Shown piece after piece: positions 9,831 through 18,822 of a stretch of 64,000 nt of DNA (position 1 is the stretch's first letter; the number at the start of each line of letters is the position of its first letter). Source of the stretch: Lachnospiraceae bacterium. Lineage in GTDB: Bacteria; Bacillota; Clostridia; Lachnospirales; Lachnospiraceae. The stretch spans positions 37,916 through 101,915 of the forward strand of contig CAJTDL010000020.1 in the NCBI GenBank assembly GCA_910575035.1, written 5' to 3'. Below the pieces are notes generated by a model. It made no database searches. It worked only from the letters and a program-made list of their open reading frames with translations, and was not told the origin of the DNA. Position numbers and translations under genes: made by a program.

Positions 9831-9863
9831 AAAGCAAATCCATTCAGCCGATGGCTTTGCTTT
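9831..9863 (+). terminator. Hairpin, probable metH terminator
   Basis: Inverted repeat AAAGCAAA-x-CCAT (9831-9843) with ATGG-x-TTTGCTTT (9851-9863). The gap 9644-10268 holds this, a second terminator at 10034-10060, and short decayed coding-like frames (for example ILVAGGAAVLEEMEQGAG ending at a stop near 9967). I can support no gene there. Confidence 0.5.
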
Positions 9864-10033
9864 TCAAACAGGGTATTTTGGTTGCTGGCGGTGCGGCCGT
9901 GCTGGAGGAGATGGAGCAGGGGGCAGGCAATGGCGAAATGTTTTTGCGCCATGCCAATTTGGAGTAGGAAAGTGAAAGGTAAAAGGAGGAACAGCTGATT
10001 TTAGGCTTTGTTTGTCAAAGGGAAAAACCATAG

Positions 10034-10060
10034 AAGAAGCTTCAAATAGCTTCTTTTTTT
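10034..10060 (+). terminator. Intrinsic terminator
   Basis: A 7-bp stem (10034-10040 with 10049-10055, AAGAAGC/GCTTCTT), an 8-nt loop and T's through 10060. It probably ended a gene now reduced to fragments between metH and the insertion sequence. Confidence 0.7.
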
Positions 10061-10211
10061 GTGCCAAGATCCATTTGCAAATCTGACCTTTTCTGAATAT
10101 ATTATAAAATAGGCAATTGCGAAACAAGTTCAAAATCTTGATTCCAATAGGACAAAGGCCCGGTTGAGCCGGACTTACAGGAGGTGGATGTGGATAACAA
10201 GAGTTTTAAGA

Positions 10212-10241
10212 CATGAAAACAAAGCAGATAAGGATATCTGC
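10212..10241 (-). terminator. Terminator of the IS transposase
   Basis: GCAGATA-agga-TATCTGC (10224-10241), followed on the minus strand by TTTGTTTTC, 28 nt beyond the transposase stop codon. Confidence 0.6.
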
Positions 10242-10268
10242 CCGTGAAATGGTATGCGGTATGTAAGG

Positions 10269-11726
10269 TTATGCAATCAGAGGTTTTAAACTGCGGATAT
10301 ATTGATGCCTGTGCAGTTTATCAGCCACCATTACAGTAATAAGCTGGGTAATCCCGGCGAGAAGCAGGTCAGCATGAAGCGTTTTTTCATTCTGCGTTTT
10401 ACGCCCGGCAACACAGAAACTGTCCTTGAAATGGTTGATTGATTTCTCAACATTTACCCTGATCTTATAGCTGGAATCCCATTCGGCCGTACCACGGAGC
10501 GTACCAGGATAGGCGCGCAGGTTTTTCTCGGGATAAATATAAAACATCCTGCCGCAGGGGGATTCTGTACAGGGATTTTCACAGTGGCAGACGCGTTTGC
10601 TTTTACCGGTTGTTTTATCATATTCCCATTTCATTTTTGGGCATACAAACTTCATGGTTGGCAGCCCGCAGCGGAGATGGGACTTGCTTCCTTCGCGTTT
10701 CATTGGAAGAGACGGGTCTTTAGGACAACAGGGGACACCGTCCTTATTCAGCGGGCAGTCTGATTCCGGAAGGGAGATTCTGCCGTTGAGGGGAATGTAA
10801 GCCTGCTCAAAGGAAGCTTCCTGTAACAGGTATTTGTAGATTTCAATGGAATCAAATGCGGCGTCTCCCAGAAAAGTTTTCGGATTGATAAGCGGATGCT
10901 TGCGAAAGAAATCCTTTAAAGTGGGAATCAATGCCTTGGAATCGGCAAGACTCTTATCTTCATCCGGGGAATCAGATTTTTTTCCAACAATGATGCCAGG
11001 ATGAGCCTCAAGAAAGTCCTTGTTATAAAAGGAAATATCCCGGACAATGCCGAGCCCGTTGGTAATAATACCGAATTTATAAGCATAACAGAAATGCCCG
11101 TTAATGTACATCTGCTGAATGGCTGGATTGGCGGCAGCATGGGAAGGCATGGAGCCGTAGGCGGCTTTATAAGGGTCAAAGGAACCGTCCATCCCTTTTG
11201 CTTTTTTGAAGGCTTTAAGCTGTTTGATGATACGGTTGGCATATTTGGGATTGTTTTCTGTAACCCATGCCTCAATGCCGGATGTGTCAAAGAGAAGCAT
11301 GGAAGCTTTCTGTGTATCAATACAATGGCAGATTGGTTCGGTCAAGTCAGCAAGATGATCGAACATGGATTGTAAGTCCGATAAAAAATCCTGTTTGAAC
11401 CGGGTGAATTTAGAGGCATCCGGGACAACATCAAACCCGCAGAAGTCCCGCAGTTCCTGGGAGTATTTCAGGAATACGATCAGCAGGGATGTTGTTGGGA
11501 TTGAGAAAATAAGCTGTAGTAACAGAGCCTTCAGCATTGGGTAAAGAAGATGCCTGCGGGGTCTGCCGGTGGCAGCATGAAAGTGAGAAACAAAGGACAC
11601 CGGAACAATTTCATCAAGGTTGATGGTTTCATCGAGTATGGAAAGAAACTCATATTTATCGTTATCAAATTTATTTTGGCAATCGGTAAAAATATCTGCC
11701 AAAGAGAGTTGTTTATGTGTTATCAT
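10269..11726 (-). CDS. DDE transposase, IS1182-like
   Basis: 485 residues, an apparently intact transposase that would cut and paste its element. The N-terminal part (about 30-130) resembles the DUF772 region of IS1182/IS5-type transposases (HAATGRPRRHLLYPMLKALL). The first catalytic Asp is plausibly in LLFDTSGIEAW (about 145) and the second in FLGDAAFDS (about 295). Near the C-terminus YKIRVNVEKSINHFKDSF probably supplies the catalytic Glu. A Cys-rich insert (about 330-415, CHCENPCTESPCGRMF) is typical of this group. The gene stands alone in a gap otherwise free of genes. Family placement is from motifs, without a database search. Confidence 0.85.
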   Translation of the reverse strand: MITHKQLSLADIFTDCQNKFDNDKYEFLSILDETINLDEIVPVSFVSHFHAATGRPRRHLLYPMLKALLLQLIFSIPTTSLLIVFLKYSQELRDFCGFDVVPDASKFTRFKQDFLSDLQSMFDHLADLTEPICHCIDTQKASMLLFDTSGIEAWVTENNPKYANRIIKQLKAFKKAKGMDGSFDPYKAAYGSMPSHAAANPAIQQMYINGHFCYAYKFGIITNGLGIVRDISFYNKDFLEAHPGIIVGKKSDSPDEDKSLADSKALIPTLKDFFRKHPLINPKTFLGDAAFDSIEIYKYLLQEASFEQAYIPLNGRISLPESDCPLNKDGVPCCPKDPSLPMKREGSKSHLRCGLPTMKFVCPKMKWEYDKTTGKSKRVCHCENPCTESPCGRMFYIYPEKNLRAYPGTLRGTAEWDSSYKIRVNVEKSINHFKDSFCVAGRKTQNEKTLHADLLLAGITQLITVMVADKLHRHQYIRSLKPLIA

Positions 11727-11902
11727 ATAGATACGACTCCTTTACTGGTGGATATGGATAATTGTTACTGGACATTTCAATTATACCACAGACCAGTGAG
11801 GAGTTGTTTTATTTTGTAACAAAGAGAATCCCGTATTTATGCGGGTTCTGGCGTTTCGCAAACGCCTAAATATTATAAAAAAAAGAAAGGAGTTAGATTA
11901 TT

Positions 11903-13009
11903 TTGAGTTTTGACACATTATTATTTTGCATAGTAACAATTATATTTATTTTAATCCTGGTATTATGCAGCCTTTTTTGCCATTACAGGAGCCTTTGCCG
12001 AAGAAAGGCCAAATGTCAGGTAAAGGCACAGAGTGACAAAAAAAAGCTCCAGGAAATCAACCATGCGTTGGCGCCCTTCGGATTTGCCTATGACCCTTTA
12101 AAGGATATTTTTTATTCTTTAGAAAATGCCTGGCAAAAGGAGTTTGGCTATGGCAAGCTTTATGATGACCTGGCGCCCCTTATGAATATGGCCATTGACT
12201 GTGAGCCGATTTATTTTGACTATGGTGGCAAAAAGTGGCTGATTGAGTTCTGGAAAGGGCAGTATGGCATTACCACAGGTGCGGAAATAGGGCTGTATGT
12301 CAATGATGGGGAGGAGCCTGGCAAAAGCCCAGAAGACCTTTTCTACAGCTGCGTCCCGCCCAAAGACCAGCTGCCCATCACAATGGCTCTGTACAAAAAC
12401 GGGAAGCTTTTGTTCCAAAGAAGCCAAAACCATTGGTGGCTGACAGGCTTTGTCCTGGGGGAATTTTCCTATCCCGGGGAGCTGATGCTGAACCTTTCAC
12501 TGGCTTTTGAGGATTTGGAAATGATGGATGCCTTTTTAACAGGCTGCTGCCAGGCAGGCTACCAAAAGGAGGATCTGTGCGTTTCCTGCAGCACCGTGTC
12601 CCTTTGCCTGTACCGCCCGAAAAATACCCGAAAGCCACACTGCTGTAAGATTTACCAAAAATATGTCCAATGGCAAAACCGCCTGAACTGCAGGCTCTAT
12701 GCCCATGTGACAAAAAGCTTTGGCAGAACCATAGACCGCCTCTATTATCTGATGCTGGCATATCCCCATATTTTCCGGTTTTTGACACGGACAGGGAGGC
12801 TGGCCTGGGAAAAACGGCAAAAATATAAGCGGAAACAGGCAAGGCACCATAAACGCAGCCAGAAAAAGAAATACCATGGCCACAGCCGGGAAAGGAAACG
12901 TCATGGCCACGGCCGGGAAAAGAAGCGGCATGATCCTGTGCAGGAGAAGGGGCGGCAGGGATGCAGCCAGGAAAAAGAATGCTGCGGACATGGCAGGGAG
13001 GGAAAATGA
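11903..13009 (+). CDS. DUF4474 membrane protein with basic repeat tail
   Basis: 368 residues starting at TTG, with AAAGGAG ten nt upstream. One N-terminal membrane helix (about 6-25) is followed by a short basic Cys-containing stretch, and then the DUF4474 domain (about 45-225; GFAYDPLKDIFYSLENAWQ, WLIEFWKGQYGITTGAEIG, HWWLTGFVLGEFS). This domain is common in Clostridia and has no assigned function. The C-terminus (325-368) is built of nine-residue units rich in His, Arg, Lys and Glu, such as HGHSRERKR and HGHGREKKR. The stop codon overlaps the start of the phosphoesterase gene (ATGA), so the two are probably translationally coupled. Confidence 0.75.
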   Translation: MSFDTLLFCIVTIIFILILVLCSLFCHYRSLCRRKAKCQVKAQSDKKKLQEINHALAPFGFAYDPLKDIFYSLENAWQKEFGYGKLYDDLAPLMNMAIDCEPIYFDYGGKKWLIEFWKGQYGITTGAEIGLYVNDGEEPGKSPEDLFYSCVPPKDQLPITMALYKNGKLLFQRSQNHWWLTGFVLGEFSYPGELMLNLSLAFEDLEMMDAFLTGCCQAGYQKEDLCVSCSTVSLCLYRPKNTRKPHCCKIYQKYVQWQNRLNCRLYAHVTKSFGRTIDRLYYLMLAYPHIFRFLTRTGRLAWEKRQKYKRKQARHHKRSQKKKYHGHSRERKRHGHGREKKRHDPVQEKGRQGCSQEKECCGHGREGK

Positions 13010-13917
13010 AGCGGACAGAGCGAAAGCTAAACCATGCCTATGAGAATGCCCTTTGCCTTCCCATCCATAGGAACAGCCGCATTGTGCTGATGAGTGACTG
13101 CCACCGCGGCATTGGGAATTGGGGAGATAATTTTCAGGCGAACCAAAACCTGTTTTTTGCAGCCCTGCAATATTACAATCGGCGGAAATTCACATACATT
13201 GAGCTGGGGGATGGGGATGAGCTATGGGAAAACCGGGACCTGCATGAGATTGTGCGGATACACAGCAATCAGTTTTGGATGATGGAGCAATTTTATTGCA
13301 GCGGAAGGCTTCATATGCTGTATGGAAACCATGACCGCAAAAAATTCCAGGAAAAATATTTCCAAAACGCCTGCCGTGGGGATTTCTGTAAAGGAAAAGG
13401 GGAAACAGGCCTATTCCCTGGCATGAAAGTAGAAGAGGCTATCCGCCTGAAGGATAGCTGCAGCGGCACAGAGCTTCTGCTGGTGCATGGCCATCAGGGG
13501 GATCTGTGGAATGATACCCTTTGGAAGGTGACGCGGTTTCTTGTGCGTTACCTTTGGCGGCCGCTGGAGCTGGCAGGATGCAATGACCCGACCAGTGCGG
13601 CAAAAAATTACCCAAAAAAGGAGAGGATCGAACGGCGGCTGGCTGCATGGGCCAGCCGGCATAAAACCATATTGATTGCTGGCCATACACACAGGCCAGC
13701 GTTCCCAAAGCCAGGGGAAGGGTATTATTTCAATGATGGAAGCTGTGTCCACCCCAGGTGCATTACGGCGCTGGAGATTGAAAGAGGGGAGATTTCCCTG
13801 GTGAAGTGGAGCGTGAAGGTACGCGAAGACAGTGTGATGTATATTGGGAGGGACGTTTTAGAGGGGGCAGTCCCTTTAAAGGAATTTGCAGGAAAAAATG
13901 AGAAAATAGAAAAATAA
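13006..13917 (+). CDS. Calcineurin-like metallophosphoesterase
   Basis: 303 residues from the ATG at 13006, which overlaps the upstream stop codon and has GGAGGG five bases before it. All dimetal-site motifs are present: SDCHRG (usual DxH replaced by DCH), GDGDELWE, GNHDR, VHGHQGD and AGHTHRP. This marks an active phosphoesterase; the substrate cannot be read from the sequence. The WRPLELAGCNDPTSAAKNYPKK segment is a lineage-specific insert between the last two motifs. Coupling to the DUF4474 membrane protein suggests a joint role at the membrane, perhaps on a lipid-linked or nucleotide phosphate (inference). Confidence 0.87.
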   Translation: MKRTERKLNHAYENALCLPIHRNSRIVLMSDCHRGIGNWGDNFQANQNLFFAALQYYNRRKFTYIELGDGDELWENRDLHEIVRIHSNQFWMMEQFYCSGRLHMLYGNHDRKKFQEKYFQNACRGDFCKGKGETGLFPGMKVEEAIRLKDSCSGTELLLVHGHQGDLWNDTLWKVTRFLVRYLWRPLELAGCNDPTSAAKNYPKKERIERRLAAWASRHKTILIAGHTHRPAFPKPGEGYYFNDGSCVHPRCITALEIERGEISLVKWSVKVREDSVMYIGRDVLEGAVPLKEFAGKNEKIEK

Positions 13918-14070
13918 TGAGACATTTTAGGTGCAAAAAGTATCTAATATATAAAAAGGCAGGGCTAATTTATATCACATTATTGGTTTATAATCATCAA
14001 TGTAGGAAAAGAAATTAGATTTATAGATAGAAATAGCCATGCAGAGGCGTATAAAAAGATAAAAGGGCGA

Positions 14071-14178
14071 ATGAAAAGCAGAAAATATCTTGTATTTTTA
14101 AAACCTAAGAAAAAATTAAGATTTATAGAAGGAAAAATTGAAGGAATGTATGGTAGGCTTATTACAGTTAAAGTATAG
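14071..14178 (+). CDS. Possible small ORF or gene remnant
   Basis: Encodes 35 basic residues (KYLVFLKPKKKLRFIEGKIE). The same frame is open further upstream to about 13985 without a start codon, giving some 55 protein-like residues, so this may be the 3' end of a decayed gene. It is the only coding-like signal in the AT-rich gap 13918-14236. Confidence 0.2.
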   Translation: MKSRKYLVFLKPKKKLRFIEGKIEGMYGRLITVKV

Positions 14179-14236
14179 CCCAGCGTACGTATAGAAAAAA
14201 TAATTAGCGATAGATAGGGAAGGGCAGGTGTTTTTT

Positions 14237-14857
14237 ATGAGGATTGGGAGAGAGAATTTAGTCATGCAGCTACAATTTCATAATGAAAGGGCGTTGGAGT
14301 TTTTGATTATGGAGCATGGGGAGCGGCTGATTTCTATTATCCGGAAGCATTTATTTACGCTGCCGCATTTGCAGCAGGAGTGCCTGGCAGACACCATAGT
14401 GGCAATTTGGAACCATATAGAGAGCTACGATGAGGATAATGAATTTGAAAATTGGATTGGCTCTGTTGCCAGATACCGTTGCCTGGAATTTCTAAGGGCA
14501 TACCAAAAAGAGGCTACCATCGCATGGCTGATCGAAAAGGAAATCGCTGAGGAAAAGGAAGTGATGGTAAGCTGCCTGAACCCTTTAGAAGAGGAATTAT
14601 TCTATCGCTTTTATGTAGGGGAAGATTTTGAACAGGCAGCCAGAAAAGACCTGGCGCTGCCTTACTACAATATGTATGACCTGTTAAACCGTATTGACAC
14701 AGACATCTTTGAGTACGAAAAAGAAAAAATGCCAGCTGAGGAAAAAGAGCAGCTCTATAGACATATTTTAGCAAAATTAAATGTAAAGCGCCGCAGATTT
14801 TCCTTCCGGAAATACCTGCAAAGCTCCATTCAAAAAATAGCCCCTATGAATTGCTGA
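14237..14857 (+). CDS. Sigma-70-like (ECF-type) protein with unusual C-terminus
   Basis: 206 residues from the ATG at 14237; a GTG at 14228 is also in frame, and GGGAAGGG lies upstream. Residues about 35-95 match sigma region 2: a helix LQQECLADTIVAIWNHIESY followed by FENWIGSVARYRCLEFLRAY, the -10 recognition and melting segment. A canonical region 4 helix-turn-helix is not obvious. Instead there is ALPYYNMYDLLNRIDTDIF, then an acidic and basic tail. No anti-sigma gene lies next to it. It may be a diverged ECF factor acting on few promoters or an inactive relative. Confidence 0.6.
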   Translation: MRIGRENLVMQLQFHNERALEFLIMEHGERLISIIRKHLFTLPHLQQECLADTIVAIWNHIESYDEDNEFENWIGSVARYRCLEFLRAYQKEATIAWLIEKEIAEEKEVMVSCLNPLEEELFYRFYVGEDFEQAARKDLALPYYNMYDLLNRIDTDIFEYEKEKMPAEEKEQLYRHILAKLNVKRRRFSFRKYLQSSIQKIAPMNC

Positions 14858-14865
14858 GGGTCAGG

Positions 14866-14933
14866 TTTCCCTTTGGGTGCCGGATGCAGCAGCGAAAAGC
14901 TTCTGCATCCGGCTGGTATGGGGAAGCCCAAAG
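14866..14933. terminator. Nested inverted repeat between convergent genes
   Basis: A perfect 11-bp stem (14879-14889 with 14903-14913) sits inside an outer 7-bp pair CTTTGGG (14871-14877) with CCCAAAG (14927-14933). It lies between the converging sigma-like and kinase-like genes. There is no T tract on either side, so bidirectional termination is likely but not shown. Confidence 0.5.
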
Positions 14934-14952
14934 AGCGTCTCCCCTCCATCTC

Positions 14953-15555
14953 TTATTTCATGGCAGCCATCCGATCCTGAATATAACATTCCAGCACATG
15001 CGCCGTCTTATCCACGCCTAAGGGGCTGCTATTAATGCACAAATCATAATACCGGGAATCTCCCCACTTATAATCTGAATGACGGTTATGGTACAGCTTC
15101 CTCTTTTTATCATGCCGCAGCATCTTAGCAACCGCTTCTGATTCGCTCAGCTGATACTTCTCCTTTACGCGCGCCAGCTTATGCTCCCGATCCCCATTGA
15201 CAAAAATGGAGATCAGGCAGTCATGGTTCTTCAGCACAGTCTCGGAGCAGCGCCCAACGATCACAAAGGACTCCCCAGAGGCCGCCTTATCCCGGATAAA
15301 GTCAAACTGATATTCCGCAAGGATTTCTGCCATGGAGTTGGTATGGTTGCCCACCCGCCGTGTCATCAGGAAATTCCTGGGCGCCTCGTCATATTTCTCC
15401 AGGACTTCCACCTTTACATTCAGCTTATTGGCGATCTCGTCCAACATGCTCCTGTCATAGAATTTCAATCCCAGATGCTGGGCAATTTTTTCAGCAATCT
15501 CATGCCCCCCACTGCCAAACTCACGGCTAATGGAAATAATTGTCTGTTTTGCCAT
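14953..15555 (-). CDS. Cytidylate kinase-like family protein
   Basis: 200 residues with an N-terminal P-loop of the cytidylate-kinase-like type (ISISREFGSGGHEIAEKIA), a YDRSML segment, VGRCSE, and a C-terminal Arg-rich lid (MLRHDKKRKLYHNRHSDYKW). Family members are small nucleotide-dependent kinases common in Lachnospiraceae and distinct from the essential Cmk; their substrates are unknown. It lies 35 nt downstream of the ArsB/NhaD permease start side in the same direction, with AGGAGGAATTC ahead of the start. Confidence 0.82.
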   Translation of the reverse strand: MAKQTIISISREFGSGGHEIAEKIAQHLGLKFYDRSMLDEIANKLNVKVEVLEKYDEAPRNFLMTRRVGNHTNSMAEILAEYQFDFIRDKAASGESFVIVGRCSETVLKNHDCLISIFVNGDREHKLARVKEKYQLSESEAVAKMLRHDKKRKLYHNRHSDYKWGDSRYYDLCINSSPLGVDKTAHVLECYIQDRMAAMK

Positions 15556-15590
15556 AGAATTCCTCCTCCAATCTCAATATAATCCTTAAA

Positions 15591-16949
15591 TTAACAGTAA
15601 CGAATAAAAATAAATACCATAGACACTAATATTACAATAACGGTAGCAGGGGCAGCGGACTTACAATATTTGCCCCAGCCGATAATATACCCATTTTTCG
15701 TAGCGACAGATGTTCCCACAACGTTTGCAGAGGCTCCGATGGGTGTGGCGCTGCCGCCAATGTCTGTACCCATAGAAAGCGCCCATGCCAATGTGGAAAG
15801 GTCGACGCCCTGTGTGGCTGCCAGGCTCTTGATTACAGGGATCATAGTAGCTGCAAAAGGGATATTGTCCACAAATGCGCTCGCAATAGCAGATACCCAA
15901 AGGATGATAGCCACCATAAGCTTTAAGTTGCCATGGCTTACATTGCCGATGAATCCCGCAATGATTTCCAGGATGCCAGTCTGTTCCAGCCCTCCCACAA
16001 CCATGAAAAGCCCCACAAAGAAAAGCAATGTCTTATAATCCACCTTTTTCAAAAGCTTTACAGCCTTTGTCCCTGCCACAAGCAAGGTAATGGCCGCAAT
16101 TACTGTCCCGATAAATGCCACGGTAAGGCCTGTCTGAGCATGTGTCACTAGCAGTACCACAGCGCACAGGAAGATCAGGCAGCTGATAGCAAAAGCTGTC
16201 TTATTTGTAATGGCCTCTTTAGGATCTGGCATGGCATCCACATCTGCCTGTGACAGCTTTTCCCCGGCAAGCTCCTTCCGGAACACAAAGAAATAGTAAA
16301 TAACCACAAGGACAAGGCTGATTGCAGCGATGGCTCCTGTGTTTGTTATGAAATCCGCAAAGGAATAACCCAGGGAAGTGCCAATGATGATATTGGGCGG
16401 ATCCCCGCACATGGTAGCCGAGCCGCCCAGGTTTGCGCAGAAAATCTCTGACAGGATCATGGGCACTGGGTCAAATTTTAAAAGCTTTGCCAGTTCGATG
16501 GTGACAGCCGCCAAAAACAGGATAACGGTAATGCTGTCAATAAACATGGCCAGGAAAGCAGACATCAGCATAAAGGTGATAAACAAAGGAATAGGCTTAT
16601 AATGCACCAGCTTAGCCAGCTTCATGCAGAGCCATCGGAAAAAACCGGATTCCGCCATGCCTTCTACCATGACCATCATCCCTGCAATAAAGATAATGGT
16701 AGCCCAGTTGATCCCGGCAGTGCTTTCCTCAGCAGTGCCTGCAGCATACCAGAATCCTACGGTAAAAATGCTCTTGACGTTCAATGTTTCCATGATTGCG
16801 TCTGTGCTTCTCATGGCAAGGCCGAAAACCCCTGCAAGCGTCAGGACCCCGCATGCCATAGTTACATAATGCCGTTCAATTTTGTCCATTACAATTAGGA
16901 CGAACATCGCAATAAATAAGATGAGTGCCAAAATTTGTGCTAAATTCAT
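15591..16949 (-). CDS. ArsB/NhaD-type ion permease (SLC13-like fold)
   Basis: 452 residues in about 11-12 membrane helices. Two inverted half-site motifs of the ion transporter superfamily are clear: GGSATMCGDPPNIIIGTSLG and, near the C-terminus, DIGGSATPIGASANVVGTS. The ATG at 16949 has GAAGGAGG ideally placed; an upstream in-frame start (16979) has none. Relatives exchange Na+/H+ (NhaD) or expel arsenite (ArsB), and other family members carry dicarboxylates. No ars genes are nearby, so cation or organic-anion transport is more likely. The gene lies between ClC and the kinase-like gene, all on the minus strand. Confidence 0.82.
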   Translation of the reverse strand: MNLAQILALILFIAMFVLIVMDKIERHYVTMACGVLTLAGVFGLAMRSTDAIMETLNVKSIFTVGFWYAAGTAEESTAGINWATIIFIAGMMVMVEGMAESGFFRWLCMKLAKLVHYKPIPLFITFMLMSAFLAMFIDSITVILFLAAVTIELAKLLKFDPVPMILSEIFCANLGGSATMCGDPPNIIIGTSLGYSFADFITNTGAIAAISLVLVVIYYFFVFRKELAGEKLSQADVDAMPDPKEAITNKTAFAISCLIFLCAVVLLVTHAQTGLTVAFIGTVIAAITLLVAGTKAVKLLKKVDYKTLLFFVGLFMVVGGLEQTGILEIIAGFIGNVSHGNLKLMVAIILWVSAIASAFVDNIPFAATMIPVIKSLAATQGVDLSTLAWALSMGTDIGGSATPIGASANVVGTSVATKNGYIIGWGKYCKSAAPATVIVILVSMVFIFIRYC

Positions 16950-17108
16950 GTTTTTACCTCCTTCAAAAAATACATCCATCCCATTTTATATCCCAACGAA
17001 TTATAACTCTGTATAAAAAAAAAAACAATGTGAAAAACATACAATGAAATACAAAAAAAATGTGGTTTTTTGTGGAAAATTCGCATGAACTTTCCAAAGG
17101 AGGTAACT

Positions 17109-17168
17109 ATGCTAGTAGACGGTGCCATTCTCTGTTGTTACATTTTACGAATCGCCCTATGTAAATAA
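17109..17168 (+). CDS. 19-codon micro-ORF with a strong ribosome binding site
   Basis: AAAGGAGG (17096-17103) precedes an ATG that opens a 19-residue hydrophobic peptide (MLVDGAILCCYILRIALCK). It lies on the plus strand in the gap between two minus-strand transporter genes. Both the spacing and the site are good, but no conservation evidence is available. Confidence 0.3.
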   Translation: MLVDGAILCCYILRIALCK

Positions 17169-17227
17169 GATACTGTGGATTGCAGTATATGGCACAAGGT
17201 TTCCTGATGCCTCATAAATGGGAATGG

Positions 17228-18490
17228 TCAATGGGTCTTGCGGTTGATATATTCTGTTTTGTATTTAGAATAGACAATCTTCTGGCTGTGGTACAGGCCG
17301 TAATATCCAGAAAGCATATACCCCAGTGAGACGGACAGCAAAAAGTAGGGCATCCCCTCAAAGCCAAACAATTCAAAACAGATCAGCAGGGAAGTGATGG
17401 GGCAGTTGGTAACGCCGCAGAATACCGCGCCCATGCCGGCAGCTGTGCAAAGCGCCGGGCAGAATCCCGTAAGGTTCCCAAACAAACATCCAAAAGTGGC
17501 TCCAATAAAGAAAGAAGGCACAATCTCCCCGCCTTTAAACCCTGCGCTTAAGGTAACAGCGGTAAACAGGATCTTCAGCAAAAAAGCATAAGGCACAAAG
17601 TCATTTTCAAAACAGCGTGCAATGACAGGCATGCCTGCGCCATTATAATCCTGGTTCCCCACTATAAGTGTCAGGATCATCACAAAAGCGCCTCCAGAGA
17701 AGATCCGGACATAGGGGTTTGGAAAATATTTCTTATAGAGCTTTTCCCCTGTGTGGAGCGTCATGCAGAATAAGGTGCTGACTCCTGCGCACAGGCTTGC
17801 TAAAATGGCGATTATGGCAGCAGAGCGGACAGAGAATGCAGGAAGCCCCGTAAGTAAAAACTGCTCTGGTACAATCTGGCAATATCCGGCGATGCCTTTG
17901 GCCACCAAAGAGGATACTACGCAGGGCACCAATGCCGCATAATGCATGATCCCCACGCTTACGACCTCCATGGAGAAAATAGCGGCTGCCATAGGGGTGC
18001 CAAATAAGGTGGCAAATGCGGCGCTCATTCCGCACATAATCATGATATGCTGGTCTTTTTCATCAAATCTAAACAATCGCCCCAGGGTATTTCCAATGCT
18101 GCCGCCTAATTGCAGCGCAGCTCCCTCCCGCCCGGCAGAGCCGCCAAATAAATGGGTCATGATGGTGGACAGGAAGATCAAAGGCGCCATTTTCATGGGG
18201 ATATGCTCCCTTGACTGAATGGCTGACAGCACCAGGTTGGTGCCAGTGTCCTTTTCATCATGCAATAGGTGGTAAGCGCCAACAATGGCTAATCCAGCAG
18301 CAGGCAGGAAAAAGATCAGGCCTGGGTATTTTGCCCTTGCGCTGTTGGCGTAGACCATGCAGTAATGGAACAGTGCGCTGATGCTCCCTACCAAGATGCC
18401 AGAAAGAAGGGAGAAGAGGAGCCAGCGCAAAAAGATAAAAAAACGTTGGGCAAGGTGGCGGATGTAATGGGTAAAGTCTTCGATTATCAT
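17228..18490 (-). CDS. ClC-family chloride channel or H+/Cl- exchanger
   Basis: 420 residues, about ten membrane helices. ClC signatures are seen in order: GSAGREGAALQLGGSIGN (the GREGP loop with Ala for Pro), MSAAFATLFGTPMAAAIFSME, and GFKGGEIVPSFFIGATFG. The glutamate of GREG corresponds to the gating glutamate. There is no C-terminal CBS pair. It could serve acid or halide homeostasis. No fluoride riboswitch or crcB neighbour was seen, which argues against a fluoride-specific member. Confidence 0.88.
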   Translation of the reverse strand: MIIEDFTHYIRHLAQRFFIFLRWLLFSLLSGILVGSISALFHYCMVYANSARAKYPGLIFFLPAAGLAIVGAYHLLHDEKDTGTNLVLSAIQSREHIPMKMAPLIFLSTIMTHLFGGSAGREGAALQLGGSIGNTLGRLFRFDEKDQHIMIMCGMSAAFATLFGTPMAAAIFSMEVVSVGIMHYAALVPCVVSSLVAKGIAGYCQIVPEQFLLTGLPAFSVRSAAIIAILASLCAGVSTLFCMTLHTGEKLYKKYFPNPYVRIFSGGAFVMILTLIVGNQDYNGAGMPVIARCFENDFVPYAFLLKILFTAVTLSAGFKGGEIVPSFFIGATFGCLFGNLTGFCPALCTAAGMGAVFCGVTNCPITSLLICFELFGFEGMPYFLLSVSLGYMLSGYYGLYHSQKIVYSKYKTEYINRKTH

Positions 18491-18822
18491 AAGGGGTCGT
18501 TTCCTTTCATGGTTTTATTTTAACATCTCTGGAAGGGAATGACAACTGGAAATTATGTCTCACTTTGATTTCCTGTTTTAAACTGCTGTCATGTGAGTTA
18601 TATAAAATATAAATGTACAGCATATGAACTACGCTGATCTCGATTTTAGAAACGCAATTCTCGGATTTTTAACACAAAAATTCCGTTCCTTTATTATGAT
18701 TTAAAATATGAAGTGTATTAGTACATAAAGCATATGGGAAAATGGTTGCAAAAGAGAAAAGTAAGGTTAGGTACATTTGGAAATGGGCAGTTTTGCCATT
18801 TTCTAAGAAAGGAAGAAGAAGC

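Larger units (their letters stand above)
10210..11820 (-). mobile_element. IS1182-like insertion sequence, approximate limits
   Basis: One complete transposase gene with its own terminator at the left and a non-coding tip at the right. The right tip contains an imperfect inverted repeat (11736-11749 with 11792-11804, arms ACTCC..ACTGGT). I could not identify a matched pair of terminal repeats or a target duplication by eye, so the limits are estimates. The AGGAGG-preceded ATG near 10188, just outside the left side, opens only a 19-codon ORF. Confidence 0.5.

Noticed and set aside
9798..9998. 66-codon plus-strand frame after metH
   Set aside because: It runs through a terminator hairpin, lacks a ribosome binding site and is Trp/Arg-rich in an unnatural way. 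A neighbouring frame looks like an older gene fragment.
11550..11819. 89-codon frame opposite the transposase start
   Set aside because: It is antisense to the transposase and its tip, with no good start site and no recognisable product.
17228..18490. Fluoride-specific ClC
   Set aside because: No fluoride riboswitch signature or crcB neighbour, and the GREG-containing filter looks like the chloride type.
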